Below are positions 31,539 to 44,088 of a DNA stretch of 64,000 nt, in pieces. Source of the DNA: Hevea brasiliensis (Eukaryota; Streptophyta; Magnoliopsida; Malpighiales; Euphorbiaceae); NCBI RefSeq assembly GCF_030052815.1, contig NC_079493.1, positions 62,744,691 to 62,808,690 of the forward strand, in the 5' to 3' direction. The notes beneath the pieces were generated by a model. It was not told the origin of the DNA. It saw only the letters and a list, made by a program, of their open reading frames with translations, and searched no databases. The translations under genes were made by a program, and so were the position numbers. Position 1 is the stretch's first letter. Every line of letters begins with the position of its first letter.

Positions 31539-34492
31539 TTTCGCAATACTGCTAAAATAATACCCTGTTGGCATGCCAATCTATCCAATCTGACACACAT
31601 GTCTAGGCAATACAAGGGCACATAATATCATTAAATATGAATATATTGTGTTTTGTGGCTTCATTATTTCATGACAAATTCCATAATTTATACATACATT
31701 CTTTACATCATTCTTATTGATCACAATTCACATTCATTTGATTTACCATTCAAATTCAAAACATTTTTCCTTTCTCTTTTGATGGGAACCTAAATCCCAA
31801 ATGACACTTTTATCACATTTATTCATTCAACAATCTATTCATGTAAGGTACATTTCATACTTCAAGTTGTATTGCTAATATATTATGAACTCCATTGGTG
31901 TTGGGAGTGTAAGTCTCAATTACAAAATTTTTGGTATTCATTAAGTCATTCAAATTCACTAATTACAATATATATTTATACATTACTCATAATGACTTCT
32001 TTAATTTCTTTTATTATTTCTTATGTCTTTAAGGTTACTATTCACACATTACTATTTACTCAAATTGTTGACTTTTCATATATAATAGGTTTGTTAATTC
32101 CAATTGCACTAAGATCCCGCATTTTTTGGTTCTAAATTTGTTGGCATTGATTGCAATTCAAAGCCTTCTAAAAGTATTTTCAAATTTTAAGTTTTTATGT
32201 CCTATGTTTACTATTTCATTGGTCTATGCTAAAGTGAGAATTTGGCTAATCTTTCTTCATGAAAGTTGTTCCTTTATGTATTTAGTTTAATTTCCTTTTT
32301 TGAATCACTCTATTTGGAGTTTTGTAGCTCAAGTTATGGTCAAATAACCATAATTGGTTCATTTCCTAGTTCTGGTTCCTTAGCTAGGCAGATTTTGTAG
32401 TTACAATTTACAAATTTTATTGACCAAGTTGCATTCACATTTAGGTCTAGTGGTCTTCATAGAATTTATTTCCCTATGTCTTATGGTCACTAAAAATTTT
32501 TAATCACAAATTTTCAAGTTTTGTAGAATTTATTATACCAATTTAATTGGCCTAGACTCTAGTACCCTGTGTCTTCAGGGTCCAGATTTAGGTTAGTGAC
32601 TACGAGTGGATTTTTAGGGTTCTTACATTCACAATTTGAGGAAGGTTTCTAAAACAAAGTTAGATCCCTCTGTCTTAGGATTCTGAAAAGGTATGGCTCA
32701 TCCTAAATGGAGTTTTCTAGTGGAAGATATGCTATAAAAACTAATCTGGGGTCAGATGAAATTGGGTAAATTTCCAGGTTTGGATGTACTAAGTTCTTTT
32801 AAGCATTTGACCTAATTCCTTTGGGTTCTGACTTTTGATCAAAATACAAAGATTGTAGACCTATGTCTTATAAAACTTTTTCCATTAGTTTCATTGCATT
32901 TAAATTTTTATAGACCAAGTTATGGCTATTTTGCCAAAACTGGTCGGGTAGTCAATGTCCAGAAAATTCTGGGCAGAATGGTTTAGGTCAGTTTGGTGTC
33001 CTAAATTGAGTCAACAATTTCATTAGGTAAGAAGCATTTTTGGGCTTGGTGTTCTCAATGAAAGTTGTAGTACTATGTCTAAGCTTTCCAATGTATAAAA
33101 TTCAGGTCATTTGGACCTGTCTAAAGAGAGTTATGGCCAAATGAACATGTGATGTTCATTTTGTCATTTTTCTGGGTTCAGTGTTTGGATATCCGGATTG
33201 GACCAGCAAATTGGTCAACTTATGGACAGAATTTGGGCAGGGTTTCTTCATGAAAAATGGGGAATTTTGAGTCTAGTTTCACCTCAAATTGGCCTCATAC
33301 CAATTAGAGTCACACAACTTTAGTTATAGGTCAAACAATACCCTGGACTCATAGGTCCAAATTTCCTACATAAGAGAAGCACTCCTAATTTTCAATTCCA
33401 CCCAACTTCCAAACTTCAATTCACATTTATAGCACTTCTAATAGTCAATAATCAACCTCAAAATCATCAAATTCAAGTCAAAACACAAAATTCCATATTT
33501 GAGCAAACCCTAAATCAACTTGCATAAATTTTAAATTCTAAGAGAATTTCTAGCACTAACCTTATTCTTCTAGCTCCAAGCAACCTTCAATCAACCCAAC
33601 ACTTGATTCACCTCTTTGGGGCTGCCAACCAGATTTTCCTTTCACTTTTCTTCTCACTTTCCTTGGGTTTTATGGATGGCTGTGGAGGTTTATCAAGGCT
33701 GCCAACTATTTTTGTGAAGGAAGGTAATGATTTGGAAGCTTGAAATGGTGTTTTAATGATAGGAAAATGAAAGAATTTGAGAGGAAATGGAGAAGAGAGG
33801 TTTGGACGGGAGAATGCTGGAGAAGAAGATGGGTTTTTTCATTTTTTTTTTTGACTCATTTATCTCCTTTTTACTTGTTCATTAAATGGTTGTCTCATGG
33901 TGATTGGTGGAGAGCTTTTAATTGCATCATGCTTACTCAAGCATGATGTAATTATTAAACTTTTCTTTCATTTTTCTTTTTTTTTTTCATTTCTACTCAT
34001 TTTTAATTAAAGTTTTAGCAATATTTATTCACATTTTATGTCATAATAATTATTTACTTAACTGGACAAGTTGGCTAAAATCATCTTTGAAGACAAAATG
34101 CCCTTCGTTTGGCTTATCGAGCCAAAATCGTTTGTACCAATCTAAAAATTTTTCTAATCCTTTTCTTGGCATTCTAATGCCATAGAAACCTCAATGACTC
34201 TTCTCTGGAGTCTCAAAAATTATTTTATGAATTTTCTCGCGGGTTTAGGGCTTTTAGCTGCGAGGACCGCAACTTTCCACTGGGTTACCCATCGCTAGGG
34301 CCCCGGCTCATTTAACTTGGTTGTATTTTATTTCTAAAATTTTTCCTTAATTTTTCTTACACTTATTTGAGTTATTTATAACTCCTCACTTTAGTCTAAA
34401 TATTTTTCCAGACGTTCTAGTTGTTCAGACCAACACCAGTCATCGAAATAGTAGAATGTATGGAATTGCTACAGTGAGGGTGTTACAGAAAG

Positions 34493-35135
34493 TCATAGAC
34501 TGACAATATATGTTTGATATCATTTTAAGAGACAGTGAATATCGGTATCAGGGGCTTGAAGGGACGGCGATATGTAATGCGTGCAAGTGCTCTGATAAGT
34601 ACCACCCTGGGGCTTGCAGGATGGCGATACGTAACACCTGCAAGTGCTCTGATAGGTACCCTATTTGCCCAGGGGCTTGCAGGGACGGCGATACGTAATG
34701 CCTGTAAGTGCTTTGATAGGTACCCTTATTTGCCACCAAAGACAGTGAATTATGGTATCAGATTCCATTTTGCATAATTGTATTTCTGGCTTTATGCCTG
34801 CTTACTGGCCTTGTACCTAACAGACAGTTGTATACAGGATATTATATGCCTGCCCACTGGCCTTGTGCCTGACATGACAGTTGTATACAGGATAGAATAT
34901 TCCCTTATATCTAGCCTTTATAGACTGTTATAGGTTACTTAAGCACAAATACACTGATATGACATGAAATACACTGATATGACGTGAAAGACATTAATGT
35001 GATTTTAAAGACTCTGACATGAGTTTAAAAAAACAGAGAATGAAATAAATACACAGAAAAGATACTACTAATTAATTTATTCCCAAAGTGCAGTAAAATA
35101 TATAATTGACCTAGAAGTGCAAAATTCTACATAGA
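34493..35135 (+). repeat. LTR C, part 2
   Basis: This middle piece of C lies between D and E. It contains a three-copy tandem repeat and two copies of a phrase with TGCCTGC..ACTGGCCTTG near 34793-34895. It ends in ATAGA, the TSD of E. Confidence 0.88.
34551..34735 (+). repeat. Three-copy tandem repeat in LTR C
   Basis: Units start at 34551, 34609 and 34672. Each has GGGGCTTGCAGG, then GGCGATACGTAA, CAAGTGCTCTGATAGGTACC. Unit length is 58-63 bp, with divergence between units. Confidence 0.8.
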
Positions 35136-36392
35136 TGTAACACCCCTATTTCCATAGCCTGGTATATTTCACTATTCCGGTGACCGGTGTTGGTCAGGAC
35201 AATTAAGAAAAATAGAACCACGTCTAAGACACCTAGTTAAGCCCTAAACACAAATAATTAGTAATTGCCAAATAGCTAAGTATAAATAAGAAAAACAGAA
35301 CACAAAAAGTTAAATGAGCCGGGAGTCACAACGATGGGTGACCTTATCGGGAATGACAGCGAGGTCAATCTAAACACAAATTTCGAATAATAAAATGTGA
35401 CGCTGCGGTCCTTAGGACTATTGCGAACACAGTGAAAAAGAGAAAATCATAGAAAAGAATTATTAAGCAGGTCAAATAATTAGGTCAGGAATCCAGAAGA
35501 AATATTGAATAACTTGCAAACCGGATTGAACCAGTGAGGGGCAATTTGGTCAATTCACCCCAAGAGTTGACTCCTGACCTAATTGTCCAATAAAATTTGA
35601 GAAATGGAAATTTGAAATATATATTTAAATTAAAGAAGTATGGAAAAATAAAAGAAAAGAAAAATAATAAATGACATAATCAAAATGACATAAGCTATGA
35701 CATCATAAATAAATTATATTTAATTAAAATTTGACTAAGTCAAACAAATGGGATAAAACCAAAAATTGAAAAACAAATTTCACTCTCTTATTCTTCCCTT
35801 AGCTGAGACACACTTTCTCACTTCTCTCTCTTCCTTCACCATTGATGAGCCAACCCAAGCTCCATAAACCCTAAATTAGCCATAAATTTCTTAAGATTTC
35901 TTAAGCAAACCTTATCCTTGACCCTTGATTTAGCTATTGACAAAAAAAAGAAGGAGAAAGAAAGAGAGTTTAAGAAGGGAGAAAAGACATATAAAATGGT
36001 TAGTGGTTGTTTCTTAAATCTCTCTTGTAATTCATGTTTATATAGTTAAGTGAATTTTGAAATTTAAGAAAAAAAAAATGAAAATGAACAAAAGCATACA
36101 CATCCCCACCGACATGAATTTCAGCCAAGAGGTAGTGAACTAGGGTTGAGTGATTTTGATGCAATTAAAGAAGTAGTTAAGTGCAATTGAGTGTATAAGT
36201 ATTAATTAAGCATTTTGATTTTATCAATTGAGCTAAGCATGAAAATTAGGGTTTTGAGCATGTAAAAAATTAGAAATAAATTTGAGAATTGGTCAATTGA
36301 TGTTGTTGACCTTATTTGGGTTGAGAAATGGTCAATTGTGGTGTGTATGAATTGTTGGAAATAATTTCCAATTCGAATTGGTGAGGGTCAAT

Positions 36393-36444
36393 CTGTAGGC
36401 AGCTTGACCTAGGTCCATCTGCAGGCAGCTTGACCTAGGTCTAT
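36393..36444 (+). repeat. 26-bp tandem duplication in E 5' LTR
   Basis: Two near-identical units containing GCAGCTTGACCTAGGT. The 3' LTR has a single unit near 54863, so the duplication arose after insertion. Confidence 0.85.
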
Positions 36445-37298
36445 TTCAGGGATCAAAACTGAAAATTTACCAACCCAATTGGTGTGAGACCAATTGAGAA
36501 TGAAACTAGACACAAAATGACACATTTTTTATTTAGGAATCATGCCCAGAAAGTGACCATAACTTAGTGAACAATTAGGCTAACTCTGGAATTGGGCACA
36601 CTGACCTGTACAAAAATGACCAAATACACAGTAGTTACGCAAATGACCATAACTTGGTCTAGGAAGGTCCAAATGACCTGAATTTTATACTGATAGAATG
36701 CTGAGACATAGCCCTACAACTTTCATGAAGAAAAAAAACCCAAATTTTGGTCAAAACCTGTTTGAAAAACCACCTGCAATCAACCCACAAAAATTGCCAA
36801 AATCTAGAATTTGCCCAGAATTCTGGGTAACACTAAATCCGGCCAACCATGTTCAAATGGCTATAACTTAGGCTACAAAACTCCAAATGGAGTGATTCAA
36901 AAAGGGAAATAAAGTTAAGACAATAAGGAACAACTTCTATGAAGAAAACTTAGTCAAATTACTATAGCAACATGACCAATAGAATAGTGCAAAATAGGGC
37001 ACCAAATCTGAAATTTTGGAATCTCACCTAAGAGACTTAAGATTTGAGAAAAACAACCAAAACCAACAAGTTAGGTAAACAAAATGTGGTATGTAGGTGA
37101 AATTAAAATTCCCATACCTATTAAGCATGAGAAAGTCAACAAATTGACTTGAATAGTTTCGTAAATAGTAACCCCGAAATGCAAAATTTAAAGAATGTTA
37201 ATTTAAGTACATTAGAGTTAGAAATAAATAGATGTGAAATTATTATGGAATTTATTTTAAGTTATGATACTGAAATACTATAAAATTGTGTGTTTTAG

Positions 37299-37361
37299 TT
37301 AAAAAGAATAGCGAGAAAGAACTCGAGGCATCGAGTCAAGGCCAAGAGGCGATCGCATAAG
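37299..37361 (+). other. 63-nt exon-like block (E 5' LTR)
   Basis: Flanked by TTTTAG on the left and GTTTGTGCACAAC on the right. Purine-rich, with GAGTCAAGGCCAAGAGG in common with G, and close forms in F and I. Confidence 0.45.
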
Positions 37362-37926
37362 GTTTGTGCACAACATAAACCTTCTTTAAAATTCATATGC
37401 AAAGTGCATGAAATGATTTGTGGTTTATTTATATTGCAAAATAATGATTGAAATGTACACTATGCTTTTGATCTAAATTATTGAAAATTTGATGATATAT
37501 GATTTGATTGTCAGTAAATATTTGATAAATTGATAAGATAGTTTTGAAACCAGTGTCATGACCATATATTTGAATATTTTACTAGCATGACTAGTAGGAG
37601 AAATTAGTTTCGAATTTTGATTCCTTCTCTAGCTGAAGTGTTGAGGTGTGTGCCAGTAGAAAAAGAAATTTAAATGGGTACCCATAGATTGAGCTAGCTA
37701 GCCTTGTGATTTCTCATAAGTCTCTGGCTATTGAGATGAATATTGTTTCGAATAGCATGATATAACTGTGTGTTTTTATAAAATTGTTTTGAGACTTCCT
37801 AAATGAAATTGTTTGGACCAAAAATTTATAAATAATGTTTTGTATTTGTTTTTCATGTTCAGTTCAATATTTGAATAAATATGATTTGAATTATGCATAA
37901 ATATTATTTTAGTATATTGTGCACCA

Positions 37927-37944
37927 CTGAGTCATAGTACTCAG
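37927..37944 (+). other. Conserved LTR hairpin (E 5' LTR)
   Basis: Stem CTGAGT/ACTCAG. Compared with CTAAGCA/TGCTTAG in A, two base pairs change on both sides (A-T to G-C, C-G to T-A). Confidence 0.65.
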
Positions 37945-38591
37945 TGATGGCTATTATTGCTGTCGCAGATATAAAAACTAGAGAAGTAGCAGAGTGAGCT
38001 GCTGAGGATCTTGGAGCCACATCCCTAAAGTTTTGTGGGGTATATTTTATACCCTAATTGTAATACTTAGATGTATATAAATGTATGTACATGTAATAAC
38101 TGGTCATGAACAGTTGTATAAAATTTGTAATAATTGTTTTTTGGATTTGCTAATGTAAAGTTTGGTTGATGAATGTAAAGTGATTTTACTTTAATGAAAT
38201 ATGAATGGAAATATTAAGTACTATTTTTGATGACAACTGAATTAAGAAATATTGTTGAGTTGTGTTGAAGTAGTAGTGAGTTTGATGAAAAAGAATTATT
38301 GGAATTGTTTTTACAGGTTTTTAAAGAATTGTTTTCCTGAAATATAGACGACACTCTGCGGAAAATTTTTTAAAATTTGCATAAAAATAAAAATGGACAA
38401 AAATTTTAACTAGCTTTTAAATTTCTATTAATTGTAAGAAAATGCTCACCAATTCTAAAAAGTAAGAAAATGATTTTAAAATCCCTTATAGGGTACTTAA
38501 TGAGTTATCAGTAGGTGAAATTCAGTAGTTCATTAGGTATTCTACGGGATCATGTTATGCCTTATAAAGGGGTAAGCGTGACATGTTTTAG

Positions 38592-38603
38592 TGGTATCAG
38601 AGC
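38592..38603 (+). promoter_or_regulatory. Primer binding site (tRNA-iMet), element E
   Basis: TGGTATCAGAGC, 8 nt after the 5' LTR (spacer TGTTTTAG). Confidence 0.96.
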
Positions 38604-38772
38604 AAAATTTTTGAAGTATGTTTTGAATTGTAAATTTGTGTCTTATATTTGATAAGTACAACTGCTCAATTTTCTTATTTGTAAATACAGTACATTACAT
38701 CATAAATATGAACTAACGGAGGGAAATCTCCTTGTGTTATTTATTCAGGAGATATCCTAACTCTAGACTGAA

Positions 38773-39135
38773 ATGGAAGAAGGGGATCTCTCTGTTGAGC
38801 AGTCGGTAGAGGCTGAGGCCCAAGGAGAAGCCTCAGCTCTCCAGTGGGTCAGTGGCACCAGCCCCACAAATGCCACAATTTCTGGCACAGTTCGCCTAGC
38901 AAATGGCTACGATGTTCCAACAGATGGCTGGGGGGTATGCCTACTCAAACTCCACCCCAAACTTCTGTGGTGCAACCTCAAGCTCCAGTCAGACAATATG
39001 ACAAGCTGTTGAAGTATGGGGCGGCAGAATTCAAGGGTACAGTAGACCCTTTAGAGGCAGTGCAGTGGCTAGATAGGATGGACCGAGTGTTCAAGAAACT
39101 GCACTGCTCGGATGAACTAAAATTCGACTATTCAA
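38773..39135 (+). pseudogene. Element E gag, N-terminal part
   Basis: ATG at 38773 (MEEGDLSVEQ). A frameshift occurs before about 38950, and the frame beginning at 38844 carries the recognisable capsid start: YDKLLKYGAAEFKGT, DPLEAVQWLDRMDRVFKKL, HCSDELKFDYSM. It is cut at 39135 by solo LTR F (TSD TTCAA) and continues at 47566. The W-L-D/N motif matches the Retrotrans_gag start in A and B. Confidence 0.85.
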
Positions 39136-39855
39136 TGTAACAACCCTATGTTGGTAGTGCGTTCTACTGTTTCGGTGACCATTGTCGGTCCGAATAGTTA
39201 GAATGCCTATGTAACACCCCCATTTGCATAGCCTGGTAGATTTCACTGTTCCGGTGACCGGTGTCGGCCCGGACAATTAAGGGGATTAGAACCACACTTA
39301 AGTCAATTAGAGAAGCTATAAACACAAATAATTAGTAATGTTCAATTAGTTGAGTATAAATAAGAAAAACAGCAATGTAAGAAGTTAAACGAGCCGAGAG
39401 TCACAAATGATGAGTGACCTCTCTGAATGATCACATAAGTCATTTTAAACTTAAATTTCGAACCGTAAAATGTGACGCCGCAGTCCTTAGGACCCTTATG
39501 GACATAGTGGAAAAAGAGAAAATCATGAAAAAGAACTGTTAAGTCAGTCAAATAATTAGGTCAGGGAGCCGGAAGATATATTGGATTATTTGTAAACTGG
39601 GATGAACCGGCGAGGGGCAATTTGGTCAATTGACCCCGAGAGTTGACTCCTGACCTAACTGTCAAATAAAATCGGAGAAAAGAAAATTTAGGAATCGAGA
39701 ATTAAATTAAAGAACTAATAGAAAAAAAAAGAAAAAGAAGAAGATGGAAAAGTCAAGGGTGATGACATCATGCATGACCTCATGCATGATGCCATAAATA
39801 AATTAATTAAATTATTTATTAAATTAGCTTTTGTGGTCTTCCACAAGACTAAAGA

Positions 39856-39863
39856 TATAAAAG
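39856..39863 (+). promoter_or_regulatory. TATA box of LTR G
   Basis: TATAAAAG, about 255 nt upstream of the donor-like site at 40111. A C/T-rich leader follows. Confidence 0.55.
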
Positions 39864-41545
39864 AAAAAGAAAAAAAAAAAAGAAAACACTCATCTTCCAT
39901 ACGTTTCTCTCTCTTCCAAGCTCTCCTCTCCCTTTCTTTTTATTTTTCCACCATTAAAGCTTATATTTAAGCTTTTAAAACCATAAATTACACCATAAAT
40001 TTTCCAAGTTCCTCATGTTAAACCTTGTCTTTGAGTCTTGAAAAGAAGATTGGAGCAAGAAAGAAAAGGAAAAATTGAAGAAATAAAGACTTGGAAATTC
40101 TACATAAAAGGTTAGTAATCAAATTTGATAATTTGAGTTTGATTCTTACATTTCTAACTTATTGAGCTTGTAAATAAACTTAAAATGAAAAGAAATTAAT
40201 TGTTGGAGGATTAAAGCAAAACTCATCTAGCTAGGGTTTTGATGTGTGTGCATGAATTTGATGGACTTAAAGGTGTATATGAGCTTGATAGAGTTAAAGA
40301 AGCATGTATATAGGCATTGAATTGGTTAAATGAAACAACTTAGTGAGTTAGGGTTTTGGGACTTAGGGTTTGTGAACCAAAAATGTAAGAAATGAGTAAA
40401 TGGAATGTTTGCCCTATTGTGAAATGAAAAATGGTCGATAATGACCAAAAGAGATGTGTGGGAATTGTTGGAATGAAAACCAAATTCAGAAACAAATGGT
40501 CATCTGTCTTGGCAGCATGACCAAACCCACTTTGAAGGATCAAAACGGAAATTTTACAAACCCAATTGATATGCCACCAATTGGGGATCAAAATAGACAT
40601 AAAAGGGCACAATTTTCATTAAGGAACCATGCCCAAAAACTGACCAAAACTTAGTGAAACAATTGACCAAAGTGAAATAAGAGCAGGCTGCCACTGCACC
40701 AAACTGACCAAATGAATAGTAACTAGAGTTAGGAAGGTCAAAATGACCTGAAATTTTACCAGCAATTAGATATGATATAGATCTAAAACTTTTATGAGGA
40801 ATACCAACCCAAATTATGCCATTAACCCATTCAAATTATTGAGCAAAGTTGAGTTACTGTACCTGCGATTCTGCAGAATTCCATTTGAGCAGTAATGTTT
40901 GAAGGGCTATAACTCTCTCTAGGAAACTCGGATTTAGGCGATTCTTGAATCGATGGAAACCTAAGACATAGTAGAACATTTCATATGAAGAAAGTTAGAC
41001 CAAATTATGAACTTAACTTGATCAAATTACTGAACAAAGTTGGACCAAAAATCTGCCAGAACCAAAATCTCAGTATGAACAGTGCACGTGAACAGTAATC
41101 TTATTTTGGCTATAACTTGAGCTAAAAAACTCCAATTGGGGTGATCCAAAAATGAGAATACACTTAAGATAATAAGGAACATTTTCTATGAAGGAAGTTT
41201 TGCCAAATTCCAACAGTAGATTGACCAATGGAACAGTGCAACTTCGGAGCACCAAAACCGAAATTTGGCAATTTTGCCAAAATGACTTAAGCTTTGAGAA
41301 AATGACCAAAACCAACAAGTTTAATGGCCAAAATGTGGTATGTGGGTGAAGTTGGAGTTCCCATACCTATTAAGCCTTAGAAAGTCAACTATTTGACTTA
41401 AATAGTGTAGTGAATAGTAACCCGAAACACAAAATTTCGAGAACGTCGAATTTAACACGTTAGAGCTAGGTAAATGTGAAGCTAAATTTATTTTGGATTT
41501 GTGTTAAGTTCTAGTACTGAAACATTGTAAAATTGTGTGTTTCAG

Positions 41546-41609
41546 TGGAAAAGAATACCGGGACAGAACCCGAGGAGTCGAGTCAAGGCCAACAGGTGAC
41601 TCATTTGAG
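41546..41609 (+). other. 64-nt exon-like block (LTR G)
   Basis: Left flank TGTGTGTTTCAG, right flank GTTTGTGCACAAC. It shares GAACCCGAGG and GAGTCAAGGCCAA with the E 3' LTR copy. Confidence 0.45.
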
Positions 41610-43143
41610 GTTTGTGCACAACTAACTCTTTTGTTGTTTTTCAATTCCAAATTGATTTGAAATAAATTATTATATGATTCATGAATTTTGTTGTGTTGAG
41701 AATTTTAACTTATTGAATGAAATTGTATAATTTGAATATAAATTTTCTTATGCATTTAAGGATTTATTGCATTGCTTTGATGATTGTAAATATTAAGTTT
41801 GATGTGTTGCCAACCTTGAACATGAATTTATGATGATTAAATATGCTGATGATTTGTAAACACTTTGTAAATAAAAATTGTTTTGAATATGATTTGAAAC
41901 CACAGTTGACATGACAAAATATGTTGTGAATTCTCATTAGCTTGTCTAGTGAGATAACTCCTCCACTTGATGGGGCGAGTTTCTTCCTCTCTGGCTTGCC
42001 AGTTGGGGAATGATGTGAATGAGTACTAATATATACTAGCTAGTCTTTGTTTCTCCCTTTTAGCCTCGGTTATTGGGAGAATGTGAAATGTCGTGGTGTA
42101 CAACACGGCATCTATTCGAATTTTGGGTCATGGGTTAGATCAGGTGTATTGTTGGCAACGCCCTTTAAATTATGCATGATTTGATAAATTGTGATTGAAA
42201 TAAATAATTTGTCAGTGATTCAAAAGATTTTGTACTGTTTCGGAATCTAAAAGAAATGTAAATTAATCGTTATTATCTGATCAAAATGTTATTCAAATGA
42301 ATAATTTGCATGAATGAAAATGTTGATTTCAGAAGGTCAGGGATTTTGAAGAAGTTAGAAATTTTAAAATTCTACTTGTTATGAATTGTCAAGCACAAAT
42401 TGCATTAAATTTTAAATTATTAGTTGTGCACCACTGAATTCACCACTCAGCGATAGCTTTGTATGCTGTCGCAGATATAGAGACTAGAGCAGCAGCAGAT
42501 TGAGCTGCTGAGGACAGGGGAGATACCTGCTAGAAGTTATCGGGTATAATTTATACCTTGACTGTAAATATTTCTTTTGATATATATATTGCACGTAATT
42601 GTATGGACATGTAAAATCGGTCTTGAGCAGCTTGTATAAAGTTTGTATAAAGTTGTAATAAATTTTAGTTTGGATTTTCTTAATGTAAATTTCTTGTAAT
42701 GATGTATCTAAATTGTTTTGTTTCTAAGGAAATATGAATGATATTGATTGACAGTATTTTGAGAATTATTGAACTTGTGAATTTGAGAAATTGGTTGAGA
42801 TTGAGTATGAATTTGAAGCAGTGGTTAGAAAATTATTGGAAGTGCTTTTATTTCAGGTATTTGAAGAACTGGTTTCTCAAAATACAGAGGTAACTCTGTC
42901 AAAATTTTTATAAAATTTGCGTAAAATCAAAATGGACCAAAAATATTAATTTGATTTACTTTTAATCATATATTTTAAATACCTATTAGAAAATGCTCAC
43001 CACTTGTCAAAAATAAGAAAATTGTTTTAAAATCCCTTGTAGGGTACTTAATGAGTTATCGGTAGGTGAAGTTCGGTAGTTCATTAGGTATTCTACGAGA
43101 TCATGTTATACCTTACAGAGGGGTAAGGTGTGACATGTTTTAG

Positions 43144-43422
43144 AAAAGGTCCCTTAGGCAAATCCCACATCGGCAAAGCACGGAGATGGTCTTGGGTTCA
43201 AAAAGTAATGATATATAAAATAGGGGAACTAATCACTAGAGGCGCCTTTTGGTAGAATGGCCTGGAAAGTTGGAAGAACTCCAGGGTTAAGCGTGCTCGC
43301 TTGAGAGAAATCCTAGGATGGGTGACCTCCTGGGAAGTTCTCCATTCCACCTATGGGACAAAACCATGAGGCTTATAGCCAAAGCGGACAATTCCTCTAG
43401 TGGCTGTTTCCTGATCGTTACA
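43144..43422 (+). repeat. Cassandra LTR copy 1 (5'-truncated)
   Basis: The 5S-like part is about 43275-43342. The left end is cut at AAAAGGTCCC, fused to TGTTTTAG of the G element. Confidence 0.82.
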
Positions 43423-43434
43423 ATTGGTCTATTG

Positions 43435-43725
43435 TGAGATGGAAAATAAAGGTCCCTTAGGCAAATCCCACATCGGCAAAGCACGGAGATGGTCTTGGGT
43501 TCAAAAAGTAATGATATATAAAATAGGGGAACTAATCACTAGAGGCGCCTTTTGGTGGAATGGCCTGGAGAGTTGGAAGAACTCCAGGGTTAAGCGTGCT
43601 CGCTTGAGAGAAATCCTAGGATGGGTGACCTCCTGGGAAGTTCTCCATTCCACCTATGGGACAAAACCGTGAGGCTTATAGCCAAAGCGGACAATTCCTC
43701 TAGTGGCTGCTTCCCGATCGTTACA
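43435..43725 (+). repeat. Cassandra LTR copy 2
   Basis: Starts TGAGATGG and ends GTTACA. It is followed by ATTGG and the PBS, so it acts as the 5' LTR of the intact TRIM. Confidence 0.82.
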
Positions 43726-43727
43726 AT

Positions 43728-43740
43728 TGGTATCAGAGCC
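43728..43740 (+). promoter_or_regulatory. Primer binding site of Cassandra
   Basis: TGGTATCAGAGCC, complementary to the tRNA-iMet 3' end, 2 nt after LTR copy 2. Confidence 0.92.
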
Positions 43741-43801
43741 GCTCACGTGTCCTCTTGGGCGATGGTGGGGCAAACCTCAGCGAGGACGCTGAGTCCCGAA
43801 A

Positions 43802-44088
43802 TGGGGGGAGAAAGGTCTCTTAGGCAAATCTCACATCGGCAAAGCACGGAGATGGTCTTGGGTTCAAAAAGTAATGATATATAAAATAGGGGAACTAATC
43901 ACTAGAGGCGCCTTTTGGTGGAATGGCCTGGAGAGTTGGAAGAACTCCAGGGTTAAGCGTGCTCGCTTGAGAGAAATCCTAGGATGGGTGACCTCCTGGG
44001 AAGTTCTCCATTCCACCTATGGGACAAAACCGTGAGGCTTATAGCCAAAGCGGACAATTCCTCGAGTGGCTGGTTCCCGATCGTTACA
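43802..44088 (+). repeat. Cassandra LTR copy 3
   Basis: Follows a G-rich polypurine-like stretch (GGGGGGAGAAAGG). Ends CGTTACA, then TSD GCCTA. The 5S-like block is retained. Confidence 0.82.

Larger units (their letters stand above)
30266..34487 (-). mobile_element. Solo LTR D (gypsy) inside LTR C
   Basis: This 4222-bp reverse-oriented LTR, TGTAACACCCC to GTGTTACA, has exact TSD GAAAG (30261-30265, 34488-34492). No internal region is present. On the minus strand: donor-like AAG|GTTAGTGC at 33560, hairpin 30873-30856, acceptor-like CACAG|GTACTGAAG (CAG at 30832-30830). It is the longest intact LTR in the window. Confidence 0.95.
35136..38583 (+). repeat. Element E 5' LTR
   Basis: TGTAACACCCC to GTAAGCGTGACA, 3448 bp. 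Donor-like ATG|GTTAGTGG at 35999; exon-like block 37299-37361 flanked by TTTTAG and GTTTGTGC; hairpin 37927-37944; TGTCGCAG acceptor ending 37968. It carries a 26-bp tandem duplication (36393-36444) absent from the 3' LTR. Confidence 0.95.
39210..43135 (+). repeat. LTR G (gypsy, E-like family)
   Basis: This 3926-bp LTR runs TGTAACACCCCC to GGTGTGACA, followed by TGTTTTAG, which is exactly the start of the E internal region, and then an abrupt switch to Cassandra at 43144. Landmarks: TATA 39856-39863, donor-like AAG|GTTAGTAA at 40111, exon-like block 41546-41609, weak hairpin 42434-42450, TGTCGCAG acceptor ending 42474. The left TSD GCCTA is at 39205-39209. Confidence 0.9.
43144..44088 (+). 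mobile_element. Cassandra TRIM tandem with 5S rRNA-derived LTRs
   Basis: Three copies of a 280-290-bp LTR, each containing a 5S rRNA-like 3' half (AACTCC, GTTAAGCGTGCTCG, CTAGGATGGGTGACC, TCCTGGGAAGTTCTC) and ending GATCGTTACA. Copies: 43144-43422, about 43435-43725, and about 43802-44088. Between copies 2 and 3 lies a 76-bp internal region with a tRNA-Met PBS. Between copies 1 and 2 only ATTGGTCTATTG remains, a truncated PBS. There is no coding capacity. The 5S promoter inside the LTR is the hallmark of Cassandra. The right end abuts TSD GCCTA at 44089-44093; the left end is joined to LTR G. Confidence 0.88.

Noticed and set aside
43275..43342. 5S rRNA gene
   Set aside because: Only the 3' part of 5S is present, with internal changes, in three copies within LTR-like units bordered by a PBS. 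This is Cassandra, not ribosomal DNA.
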